Positions 1 to 5,177 of a DNA stretch of 5,392 nt are shown here, piece by piece (the first letter of the stretch is position 1; each line of letters opens with the position of its first letter). Source of the stretch: an uncultured Thiotrichaceae bacterium (lineage in GTDB: Bacteria > Pseudomonadota > Gammaproteobacteria > Thiotrichales > Thiotrichaceae); NCBI GenBank assembly GCA_938038645.1, contig CALHTA010000233.1, forward strand, positions 1-5,392. The letters run 5' to 3'. The position numbers and the translations under genes are program-made. The notes below the pieces were generated by a model. That model was not told where the DNA came from and ran no database searches. It was given only the letters and a program-made list of their open reading frames with translations.

Positions 1-139
1 CTGGTTGCAAGCAGGCAAAGTGAAATACAAAGAGCAGATTGTGGATGGCCTTGAGAATGCACCAGAAGCCTTCATGGGAATGCTGCAGGGTAAGAACTTT
101 GGAAAGATGGTGATTCGAATTGGAGATGACAATCTTTAA
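1..139 (+). CDS. NADP-dependent oxidoreductase, CurA/YncB-like MDR family, C-terminal end only (partial)
   Basis: Only the last 45 codons and the TAA stop (137-139) are inside the window; the reading frame starts with the TGG at 2-4. The peptide runs WLQAGKVKYKEQ, then VDGLENAPEAF, then LQGKNFGKMVIRIGD. This is the recognisable C-terminus of the zinc-independent medium-chain dehydrogenase/reductase group that includes E. coli YncB/CurA, plant double-bond reductases and leukotriene B4 12-hydroxydehydrogenase. Those enzymes use NADPH to reduce the double bond of alpha,beta-unsaturated ketones or aldehydes in the cytoplasm. The GLENAPEAF and GKNFGK segments are the strongest part of the match. 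The Rossmann domain and active site lie outside the window, so the exact substrate class cannot be judged. The next gene is on the same strand 92 bases downstream and appears to have its own promoter, so they are probably not one operon. Confidence 0.85.
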   Translation, partial: WLQAGKVKYKEQIVDGLENAPEAFMGMLQGKNFGKMVIRIGDDNL

Positions 140-144
140 TAAAA

Positions 145-173
145 ATGACTCAAACGTCATATCTGGTTATGAT
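145..173 (+). promoter_or_regulatory. Candidate sigma70 promoter of the ligand-gated channel gene
   Basis: ATGACT at 145-150 matches 4 of 6 bases of the -35 consensus, and TATGAT at 168-173 matches 5 of 6 of the -10, with a 17-base spacer. Transcription would start near 180, leaving a leader of about 52 bases. The -10 overlaps a small perfect inverted repeat, TCATA (157-161) and TATGA (168-172) with 6 bases between, which could be an operator half-site pair. The promoter is predicted from sequence alone. Confidence 0.4.
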
Positions 174-236
174 TCGGTATCGAACTTTAAGTCAGGAAAT
201 GTGAATTTCTTTCCTTTAAAGCCAACCAGATATGAC
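156..236. repeat. Perfect 13-base inverted repeat flanking the leader and covering the channel start codon
   Basis: GTCATATCTGGTT at 156-168 is the exact reverse complement of 224-236, with 55 bases between the arms. The right arm contains the ATG at 232-234. Inside the arms are two further nested complements: CTTTAA (185-190) with TTAAAG (216-221), and GAAAT (196-200) with ATTTC (205-209). The left arm sits in the spacer of the candidate promoter, so a transcript from that promoter would lack it. The repeat would then act as a pair of DNA sites centred 68 bases apart. A longer read-through transcript from the upstream gene would instead carry both arms and could fold over the start codon. 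No strong Shine-Dalgarno precedes the ATG, so start accessibility may matter. Confidence 0.6.
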
Positions 237-1260
237 ATTACTTAACTTTCCAACGGCTATTTTGCTGTTTTTTATCATGCTGATTAGTGTGCAAACTAAT
301 CAAGCTATGGCTAGTGACACTGATCAACAAGAACGCCAAACCGTTAGGCTTGGCCTTCGACTAATTGATGTTTCTCGCATTGACAGTAAAACGGAAACTT
401 TTACTGTCGAGGGCATTTTGTACGTGGATTGGCACGACGCTAATCAAAAAAATCAAACGGGTGAATGGGGCGAAGCGACAACTGATTTAAGACTAGAAAA
501 AATGGATTGGTGGCCCGCGCCCGAGTTTGAAAATGCCAGAGGAATTAGGGAGCGATCTGGAATGCTGCTTGGTATTTACGATGATGGCAGTATCGAGTAC
601 GAAGAACGTTTTAGCCTGACTTTAAGCACTGACCTCTTTTTGCGGCAGTTCCCCTTTGATTCTCAGACTCTCCCTATCAAACTGATTATAGGCGGTGGCC
701 CTGAAGATCAGATAAAACTCGAAATCTCTGAATTCTCCCCTGGGCTCATTAAAATGCCAGAATGGGAGTTCAGCAGTGATTCGTTCACACATAAAATTGA
801 AACGGGCATCAAACCCTACGGCGCTGAGTTTTCTCCCTTATTCTCACGTGCATTATTTGCTATCGATATCGAGCGGCATTGGGGATACTACTTCTGGCGA
901 ATTATTCTGCCGTTACTGATCATTATCACAGTATCTTGGTCCGTTTTCTGGATGCGTCAGAACGAACTTGGGGATCGATTAGGTATTTCTTTTACTGCGC
1001 TACTAACTATTGTTGCTTTCAACTTTATTGTCGCGGACACCCTTCCCAGAATCTCTTATTTATCATTGCTCGACGTGCTGATCACAATCACTTATTTGTG
1101 GATAGGTATCAGCATCGTCCTAAGTGTCATTATCTATAAGTTAGATGAAGCGAAGCTTGAGTCAAAAGTGAAGCAGTTCAATCGAATTGCAAGAGTGTTT
1201 GTTCCTTTGAGTTATTATTTGACCTGTGCGGTGCTGGTCTTTATTTTTACTATTTTCTAA
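232..1260 (+). CDS. Prokaryotic pentameric ligand-gated ion channel (GLIC/ELIC-like, Cys-loop receptor superfamily)
   Basis: This 342-residue inner-membrane channel should assemble as a pentamer, with a periplasmic ligand-binding domain and a central pore. A signal peptide covers about residues 1-27 (hydrophobic 8-20, AMA cleavage site). The extracellular beta-sandwich (about 35-213) contains WWPAPEFENA (93-102) and RQFPFDSQTL (138-147), the prokaryotic equivalent of the Cys-loop. It has no cysteine pair, as usual in bacterial members; the only cysteine is C332. M1 is about 219-241, M2 about 248-268, M3 about 277-303 and M4 about 320-342. By alignment to GLIC and nAChR, M2 has D248 at -1', R249 at 0', T255 at 6' and L258 at 9'. 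A ring of Asp at -1' and no Pro insertion suggests cation selectivity (inference). AFNFIVADTLPRISYL strongly resembles the GLIC M2-M3 loop. The ATG at 232 is the only workable start: TAA lies in frame at 217-219, and later starts lose the signal peptide. The ligand cannot be predicted. Confidence 0.93.
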   Translation: MTLLNFPTAILLFFIMLISVQTNQAMASDTDQQERQTVRLGLRLIDVSRIDSKTETFTVEGILYVDWHDANQKNQTGEWGEATTDLRLEKMDWWPAPEFENARGIRERSGMLLGIYDDGSIEYEERFSLTLSTDLFLRQFPFDSQTLPIKLIIGGGPEDQIKLEISEFSPGLIKMPEWEFSSDSFTHKIETGIKPYGAEFSPLFSRALFAIDIERHWGYYFWRIILPLLIIITVSWSVFWMRQNELGDRLGISFTALLTIVAFNFIVADTLPRISYLSLLDVLITITYLWIGISIVLSVIIYKLDEAKLESKVKQFNRIARVFVPLSYYLTCAVLVFIFTIF

Positions 1261-1270
1261 CTCAACTTTC

Positions 1271-1310
1271 TATTGGAAACTCACCAATCTTAAATTGATG
1301 AGCTCCAATA
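1271..1310. terminator. Hairpin between convergent genes, possible bidirectional terminator
   Basis: The 60-base gap between the converging channel and DoxX genes contains a 40-base imperfect hairpin. TATTGGA (1271-1277) pairs with TCCAATA (1304-1310), CTCA with TGAG, and CAAT with ATTG around a short CTTAA loop, interrupted by a small internal loop and one mismatch. It is nearly symmetric, so it would fold in either transcript. There is no long T tract on either side, so it is not a textbook intrinsic terminator. It may work with Rho or protect 3' ends. Confidence 0.5.
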
Positions 1311-1320
1311 ACAGGCTTGC

Positions 1321-1851
1321 TTAGTTCTGTTTTTTCTCAAATCCAAACCAGTAATCTAAAGATAACTTACCTGGCCCCGCAACAATTAATGCCGCTGCAA
1401 CCGCAGCCCACCATGCCGCTGGATTGATCCAATGACTCATTGTTGGGAACACTGCTAGCTGAATAAAGAGTACCATTCCTAAGATTCCTACCGCTGCAAA
1501 ACGTGTGAATAGCCCCACAATAAGCAATAGCGGTAAGACAATCTCAAGCACGCCGGCAGTTACTGCAAAATACTTTATGTAAGCAACAGTCGTTGAGCCT
1601 TCAACATACTCAAGCGTATTGGGATCACACAGCTGTAGCGCGCCAGGTCTAACTTCTTCAGGGCAGAAAAACTCATATAAGAACAGATCATAAACGCCCG
1701 GATCAGGCTTTAAAAAACCATTCCACTTAGCTAAACCCGAGTAGAAAAACACGCTGAATATTTGCCAGCGTAAACCCAGCATCGCTAGCGGTTTAAACCA
1801 TTTGTTTACCCATTCAAATAATGAGATATAAAAAGATCGTATTGCATTCAT
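1321..1851 (-). CDS. bufD: DoxX-family integral membrane protein of the bufferin operon
   Basis: This 176-residue protein has four predicted membrane segments (about 24-42, 92-113, 117-137 and 144-160). DoxX-family features are GLAKWNGF (39-46) at the end of the first segment, ExxLPLLLIVGLFTR (103-117), and GPGKLSLD (159-166) after the last segment. The loop between segments 1 and 2 (about 43-90), probably periplasmic, carries two cysteines, C63 and C75, which could form a disulfide or touch metal (inference). It is the last gene of the bufABCD order, 17 bases after bufC. A clear AAGAG ribosome site (1859-1863) lies 7 bases before the ATG. DoxX-like proteins are the usual fourth member of gig/buf operons. 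Their role is not well settled; redox support or membrane handling of the chelator are suggestions only. The symbol rests on operon position and family, not on any diagnostic motif. Confidence 0.85.
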   Translation of the reverse strand: MNAIRSFYISLFEWVNKWFKPLAMLGLRWQIFSVFFYSGLAKWNGFLKPDPGVYDLFLYEFFCPEEVRPGALQLCDPNTLEYVEGSTTVAYIKYFAVTAGVLEIVLPLLLIVGLFTRFAAVGILGMVLFIQLAVFPTMSHWINPAAWWAAVAAALIVAGPGKLSLDYWFGFEKKQN

Positions 1852-1868
1852 AGTCGTACTCTTATTAA

Positions 1869-2678
1869 TTAGTTTTCTAGTTTCAGAAGCTGTGCGTTTA
1901 ATAACTCGGCAAATAGCGTTGAAACATCAAAATTCTCATCCATGTCCAGAGCCATGCTGGTCGCTGCATCAAAACTCTCGTTTTGTTTAAGGCTTTTCAT
2001 GAAGACTGCCTCAGCCTCCATTAGCTGCTTAGCTTGAACCTGTAAATCTCTTTGCCAGAAGATGACAGTATTCGTTTGGACTTCAATCTGCTGGCCTTCA
2101 TTAACCTCACCAAAGCGTAGCTGGCTCCAAAGCGGTAAAATATCGTAATCCAGCTCAATAACGCGACTCGAATCGATCAGCTGAAGTGGTAGCTCTGCCA
2201 AGTCCTCGCCTCGTGCAATTAAGTCTTGAACCGTTTCAAGGGTTAAAACGCCTTCGCTGCTTTCATTCAAAGCCTGCAACCATGCCTGCTCTAATCGACA
2301 GATATCAATCACATATGGAAACTGAGCAACCACCTCAGGAAGCTGAGTTTGCATAAATTCGAAAAAGCTTGGGTTTGGCTCATCATGTGTCGCGTCAAAA
2401 CCATAACCCACTAGGGTTGCTGAATTAGGCGGTGCGTAATCCACATAAGCATTGGCAACCTGTCTGAAGTAATCCTCACCCCAGAACGTTACTAACGCAG
2501 GGAAATTACTTTCTAAACCGGCAACACTAGCTTTCAGGTAACCATTTCGATAAACGTTAAGGAACCCAATTGGCCTCGCACCCTCAAGGTAAGTCGCTAA
2601 CGGTTCGTTTTCACCCGTCTTCATAAACTGTGTAAATGAGTCGAGGTAATCGCTGTGTGTAAAAGTAGTATCAGGCAT
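1869..2678 (-). CDS. bufC: DUF2063 / HvfC-BufC-type partner of the DUF692 maturase
   Basis: This is a cytoplasmic accessory protein thought to bring the precursor peptide to the DUF692 oxidase, as MbnC does with MbnB. From the preferred start it has 269 residues. The N-terminal HvfC/BufC domain shows VYRNGYLKASVAGLESNFPA (42-61), then WGEDYF and YAPPNSATLVGYG (81-93), followed by the YVIDICRLEQAW helix (122-133). The C-terminal part (about 170-269) is the winged-helix/RRE-like region, with FWQRD (207-211) and a helix like those of the family. I chose the ATG at 2676-2678 (MPDTTFTH) because family members begin close to this point. A start at 2702 would add eight residues (MKVSWRLH), deepen the overlap with bufB from 8 to 32 bases, and has no ribosome site. 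Neither start has a strong Shine-Dalgarno, so translation is probably coupled to bufB. Confidence 0.88.
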   Translation of the reverse strand: MPDTTFTHSDYLDSFTQFMKTGENEPLATYLEGARPIGFLNVYRNGYLKASVAGLESNFPALVTFWGEDYFRQVANAYVDYAPPNSATLVGYGFDATHDEPNPSFFEFMQTQLPEVVAQFPYVIDICRLEQAWLQALNESSEGVLTLETVQDLIARGEDLAELPLQLIDSSRVIELDYDILPLWSQLRFGEVNEGQQIEVQTNTVIFWQRDLQVQAKQLMEAEAVFMKSLKQNESFDAATSMALDMDENFDVSTLFAELLNAQLLKLEN

Positions 2679-3603
2679 GTGCAACCGCCAACTGACTTTC
2701 ATGTTCAGTATTATTAGAAGCCGTTAACAGGTCATATGCCCTATTACGCTCCTGCATTAATTCATCAAAAGAGGGAACGTTGTCATCACGTTCTAACAAA
2801 ACCGGTTTAGGACCAAGCTTCGTCAGAGCCGTCGCTAACAACTCCCAAACAGCCTCATCAACAGGGGCTGCGTGGCTATCTATTAGTAAATCATTTGGAA
2901 AATTCGGATCAACATCGAAACCAGCAATGTGAATCTCTCCGACTTTAGCAGGGTCAAGCGCTTCTAAATAATGCTTAGGGTCAAGCGCCGTATTTCGGTA
3001 GCTCAGGTACAGGTTATTCACATCTAACAGTAAACCCGCACCGGTCCGTCGAACTGCTTCCATCAAAAAATCGGCTTCGTCCATTTCTGAGACAAAGTCT
3101 AAATAATTAGTTGGATTTTCAATCAGAATTGATCGCCCTATTGCTTCTTGATAACGATCAATCCCTTCACAAAGACAAGTCAATGCTTGCTCTGTTCTAG
3201 GTAAAGGCATTAAATCGGCAAAGTAAGCATGCTGGCTGGTAGACCAAGTCGCATGCTCTGAAACCATTACCGGATTAAAACGCTTCACTAGGCCTGCCAC
3301 TTGTGACAAATGACGCGTCGTCATATCAGCAGGCTTTTCGGTAAATGAACCGAGTGACCCACCAACGCCATGGAAGCTTAAGGGGAAATTGTTTGCGATC
3401 GCTTGTAAATAATGCAGTCTTGGTCCGCCTCTTACGAAATAGTTCTCAGTGTGTACCTCAAACCAAAGCCCTGGTGTTGCCTTGGTTTGAGCACTTGAAT
3501 CAGCTAATGAGAGTGCCTCCTCATAGTGCTGGGGTTTCAAATTTACCCCAGCGCCTGACAGTGTTGACTGTTTCGAATCAAATTGGACCTTTTGACTTTT
3601 CAT
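2671..3603 (-). CDS. bufB: DUF692 multinuclear non-heme iron-dependent oxidase (MNIO), bufferin maturase
   Basis: This 310-residue TIM-barrel enzyme belongs to the MbnB/TglH/HvfB family (DUF692), which uses a two- or three-iron centre and O2 to modify cysteines of ribosomal peptides. Bufferin maturases are reported to form thiooxazole-type heterocycles. The family landmarks are all present in order: GVNLKPQHY (19-27), EVHTENYF (49-56), FHGVGGSLGS with H78, SEHATWS with E116/H117, IENPTNYL with E162, LLLDVNNLYLS with D194/N196/N197, GEIHIAGF with H225, DSHAAPV with D242/H244, and LLERDDNVP with E271/D273. No expected metal ligand appears lost, so it should be active. The ATG (3603-3601) overlaps the TAA of bufA by one base (TAATG), which implies translational coupling. 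The next methionine is at residue 94, so the start is secure. Its substrate is very probably the bufA product, and its partner is bufC. Confidence 0.95.
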   Translation of the reverse strand: MKSQKVQFDSKQSTLSGAGVNLKPQHYEEALSLADSSAQTKATPGLWFEVHTENYFVRGGPRLHYLQAIANNFPLSFHGVGGSLGSFTEKPADMTTRHLSQVAGLVKRFNPVMVSEHATWSTSQHAYFADLMPLPRTEQALTCLCEGIDRYQEAIGRSILIENPTNYLDFVSEMDEADFLMEAVRRTGAGLLLDVNNLYLSYRNTALDPKHYLEALDPAKVGEIHIAGFDVDPNFPNDLLIDSHAAPVDEAVWELLATALTKLGPKPVLLERDDNVPSFDELMQERNRAYDLLTASNNTEHESQLAVAHA

Positions 3604-3968
3604 TATGCAGGTAGGTTACGATCTAGTGCAGTCTTAGAAGCAGGACCTTCTGGCGTTACGATGTGCTCACAGCTACCTTTAGGTGCATAAGTCCATGCAT
3701 TACCCTGGAAATCAACTGTAGAAGTACCCTGACAACTTGTTCCAGCACCTGCTGCACAATCGTTTTCAGCAGAGAGTGCAATACCAAAACATTTGTCTTT
3801 ACGACCTGAAATTGCTTCACCAGCAACCCATGCATTAAAACTCTTTTTTACACTGTCTGAAGCGTCAGCAGAAATTCGTAATTGATCGTTTGGCTTAGCC
3901 GTTGATACTGAAGTTAAAACGGCTAAAGCTGCGCCGGCCAAAAGTGCTGAATTCATAGATTTTTTCAT
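3603..3968 (-). CDS. bufA: Bufferin-type copper-binding RiPP precursor (DUF2282), secreted, four cysteines
   Basis: This 121-residue precursor has a Sec signal peptide (MKKSMNSALLAGAALAVLTSVSTA, 1-24). A mature part follows with four cysteines at 60, 71, 79 and 100, in the DUF2282 pattern KCFGIALSAENDCAAGAGTSC and NAWTYAPKGSC. In characterised bufferins, conserved cysteines of this region are modified by the DUF692 enzyme, and the product sequesters copper in the periplasm. I expect the same here. The ATG at 3966-3968 is chosen over an in-frame TTG at 3975-3977. AAGAG (3979-3983) lies 10 bases from the ATG but only 1 base from the TTG, and the ATG gives a normal signal peptide. About 21 residues follow the last cysteine (EHIVTPEGPASKTALDRNLPA), a tail that seems long for the family as I remember it. 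The gene is first in the operon, with the candidate ECF promoter upstream. The stop codon overlaps the start of bufB. Confidence 0.93.
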   Translation of the reverse strand: MKKSMNSALLAGAALAVLTSVSTAKPNDQLRISADASDSVKKSFNAWVAGEAISGRKDKCFGIALSAENDCAAGAGTSCQGTSTVDFQGNAWTYAPKGSCEHIVTPEGPASKTALDRNLPA

Positions 3969-3978
3969 AATAATCAAT

Positions 3979-3983
3979 CTCTT
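3979..3983 (-). promoter_or_regulatory. Ribosome binding site that fixes the bufA start
   Basis: AAGAG on the - strand, 10 bases before the ATG at 3968 (AAGAGA gives 9). The in-frame TTG at 3977 would be only one base away, too close to be used, so this site decides the start. The same AAGAG appears 7 bases before bufD. Confidence 0.6.
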
Positions 3984-4020
3984 AGTTAATAGTTAAGGAC
4001 ATCATGTGATAGTCAAAATG

Positions 4021-4049
4021 TTATACGCGGCACTTTTTATCTTAGATCA
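4021..4049 (-). promoter_or_regulatory. Candidate ECF-sigma promoter of the buf operon
   Basis: Reading leftward, TGATCT (4049-4044) is followed after 16 bases by CGTATAA (4027-4021). A TGATC-type -35 with a CGTA-type -10 resembles the promoters of ECF sigma factors, especially the RpoE/ChrR (ECF11) group as I recall them. A start near 4014 would give a leader of about 46 bases before the bufA ATG. A T/A-rich stretch just upstream (about 4050-4067) could act as an UP element. ECF control of bufferin operons is reported in Caulobacter (SigF), though with a different motif. No sigma or anti-sigma gene is in this window. A sigma70 alternative, TTGACT (4016-4011), has only poor -10 partners. Confidence 0.45.
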
Positions 4050-4180
4050 TTTTTATTTTAAAAAAGGTGATTAACGGTCGAGAGAAAATTAACTTGAGGC
4101 TTTAAAATTAAGCACTTAGCGGGGAAAAAATTCTTAAAAATTTGCAAAAAGGGTCTAAGTTTAGGCGTTATAAACACCAG
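4050..4180. other. AT-rich non-coding stretch upstream of the buf promoter
   Basis: There is no ORF of useful length and no convincing promoter. It has runs of A and T and one weak inverted repeat: ACTTAG (4114-4119) with CTAAGT (4155-4160), 35 bases apart. It separates the upstream terminator from the buf promoter and could hold upstream regulator sites, but none is recognisable. Confidence 0.4.
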
Positions 4181-4214
4181 AAACAAAAACGGCCAGCCCT
4201 AGGAGGCTGACCGT
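4181..4214 (-). terminator. Intrinsic (Rho-independent) terminator, leftward
   Basis: On the - strand, ACGGTCAGCC (4214-4205) pairs with GGCTGGCCGT (4198-4189) with a single mismatch (A/C) and a TCCTAG loop. TTTTGTTT follows immediately (ending at 4181). This is a GC-rich stem plus T tract in the leftward direction; in the rightward direction no T tract follows. It would end transcription from the GGCT-like gene or from an RNA starting between them, and it insulates the buf operon. An outer 7-base complement, CACCAGA (4175-4181) with TCTGGTG (4222-4228), encloses the whole hairpin. Confidence 0.8.
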
Positions 4215-4402
4215 AAAACCGTCTGGTGAATCGTAGGGGACTCAATCAGACTTCTGGAGTAACATTGACCGGCTAATTTCCTGCATCACAAGGAGAGATG
4301 GGAAGACTTCAATACAGGGTTTCACCAATCAACATATTATCCATACGTATTGTTTATCAGACTAGATTCAATTTTGATGAGACAACGCCCATTTCTTTAC
4401 AT
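4215..4402 (-). other. Non-coding stretch before the terminator: long 3' UTR or possible small RNA
   Basis: These 188 bases lie between the stop of the GGCT-like gene and its terminator, unusually far for a simple 3' end. On the - strand, TGGTGAA (4327-4321) can pair with TTCACCA (4230-4224), closing a domain of about 107 bases. A GATAAT box (about 4341-4336) resembles a -10, but its -35 is poor. AGACTTC occurs twice on the + strand (4248-4254 and 4304-4310). No protein-coding potential is convincing and no known RNA family is recognised. A separate small RNA ending at the terminator is possible but not shown. Confidence 0.3.
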
Positions 4403-5077
4403 TTAAGTTTTAATCATCCAATCCACTAACGACCGATTCCACAAGAACTCAACGACTGCTTGGCAGGCCACCTCGTACTTGACTAAAAGAGGATGTAAAA
4501 CCTTAGGCCAACTATTGATGTTCTTTACGAATTCTCCGGTTGTATCTTTTGGTTCGAAGTAATCTAGAACCTCTGTCGCTTCCATAGCATCCGTAAATTC
4601 TTTGGGCACACAATCCATTTCACGGTAAGCTTTAGTGATGAAATCTAAATATTCCTGAGTCGGCTTGAGGTTTGGTGTCGGTGAAACCGCTCTATAGTAA
4701 TAAAAAGGCGACCCATTATATTCGTTGAAAATTTTGTCATGTACACCTAGAAACGGGGTTCCTTCAAAATAGTCCATCCGCTTCGCATCGGATTGTTTGA
4801 TGAGATAGAGCTTGCCATATACCTTCTTGCCCACTGCTGCGTCAGCCGATGCGTAGGCATGGTCTTTCATGAAACCACTCTGTGTGAAACGCAAATCAGC
4901 ATCCTCAAGAATGTAGTCAATCGTTTCGTAAATGGTCATACGGCGCTGCTCTAAAATCTCAGGACAAAGGTTTGCACCAAAAGCAAAGTAGTAGATTCGC
5001 TTGTCGTCCTGCGGGTTCAAAATTCGCATGAGATTGGCCCACTCGAACCCTATTTTCCACAGCAGTATTTTTAACAA
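4403..5077 (-). CDS. Gamma-glutamylcyclotransferase-like (GGCT/AIG2-like fold) protein
   Basis: This 224-residue cytoplasmic protein has a GGCT-like fold. YYFAFGANL (29-37) is the glycine-rich substrate loop (usually YGSN). KVYGKLYLI (85-93) and MDYFEGTPFLGV (101-112) follow; E105 fits the catalytic acid of GGCTs. PTQEYLDFITKAYREMDCVP (139-158) matches the family's C-terminal helix. A further 65 residues, rich in Trp (WPKVLHPLL, FLWNRSLVDW), extend past the usual domain and are repeated in the neighbouring copy. GGCT-like enzymes release 5-oxoproline from gamma-glutamyl amines or peptides; the substrate here is unknown. The reported start is TTG at 5077, with AGGGG (5091-5087) 9 bases upstream. 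An ATG at 5029 (16 codons later, MRILNPQDD) is a real alternative that still keeps the whole fold. The gene ends 435 bases before bufA and is terminated separately, so it is probably not part of the operon. Confidence 0.8.
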   Translation of the reverse strand: MLKILLWKIGFEWANLMRILNPQDDKRIYYFAFGANLCPEILEQRRMTIYETIDYILEDADLRFTQSGFMKDHAYASADAAVGKKVYGKLYLIKQSDAKRMDYFEGTPFLGVHDKIFNEYNGSPFYYYRAVSPTPNLKPTQEYLDFITKAYREMDCVPKEFTDAMEATEVLDYFEPKDTTGEFVKNINSWPKVLHPLLVKYEVACQAVVEFLWNRSLVDWMIKT

Positions 5078-5086
5078 AGCGCTTTG
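5075..5086. repeat. Perfect 12-base palindrome at the GGCT-like start, part repeated downstream of the paralogue
   Basis: CAAAGCGCTTTG reads the same on both strands and overlaps the TTG start at 5077-5075. The core AAAGCGCT recurs at 5172-5179, over the stop codon of the neighbouring copy, and GTTTAGCC also occurs twice in the gap (about 5096-5103 and 5161-5168). This may be an operator or a remnant of the duplication junction. Confidence 0.5.
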
Positions 5087-5177
5087 CCCCTATAGTTTAG
5101 CCAGTTAGTTTAATTAAAGATTAGCGGCGGCACAAAACTCATTATCCTTAACGAAGTCTTGTTTAGCCTTTAAAGCG
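5087..5177. other. Intergenic gap between tandem GGCT-like genes
   Basis: The gap separates two genes on the - strand. TTGTGC followed after 17 bases by TAAACT (leftward) is a weak promoter candidate. No clear terminator for the upstream copy is seen. Whether the pair is co-transcribed is open. Confidence 0.3.

Noticed and set aside
879..1139. 86-codon + strand open frame inside the channel gene
   Set aside because: It lies wholly within the membrane domain of the channel in another frame, has no family resemblance and no ribosome site, and its existence is explained by the real gene.
2679..2702. Upstream ATG start for bufC giving eight extra residues
   Set aside because: It has no ribosome site, makes a 32-base overlap with bufB, and family proteins start close to the MPDTTF methionine. 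It is not excluded, only less likely.
3345..3614. 89-codon + strand open frame opposite bufB
   Set aside because: It is antisense to the clear DUF692 gene, whose motifs run across this whole region; the translation shows no domain or signal peptide.
3966..3977. TTG start for bufA three codons upstream
   Set aside because: The ribosome site AAGAG would be one base from the TTG. The ATG at 3968 has good spacing and gives a normal lysine-led signal peptide.
4011..4016. TTGACT as a sigma70 -35 for bufA
   Set aside because: The positions 16-18 bases downstream give only about three -10 matches; the TGATCT/CGTATAA pair upstream is a better fit.
4298..4429. 43-codon + strand ORF (MGRLQYRVS...) with AAGGAG just upstream
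   Set aside because: The AAGGAG is only two bases from the ATG, the peptide resembles nothing known, and its end overlaps the tail of the GGCT-like gene on the other strand.
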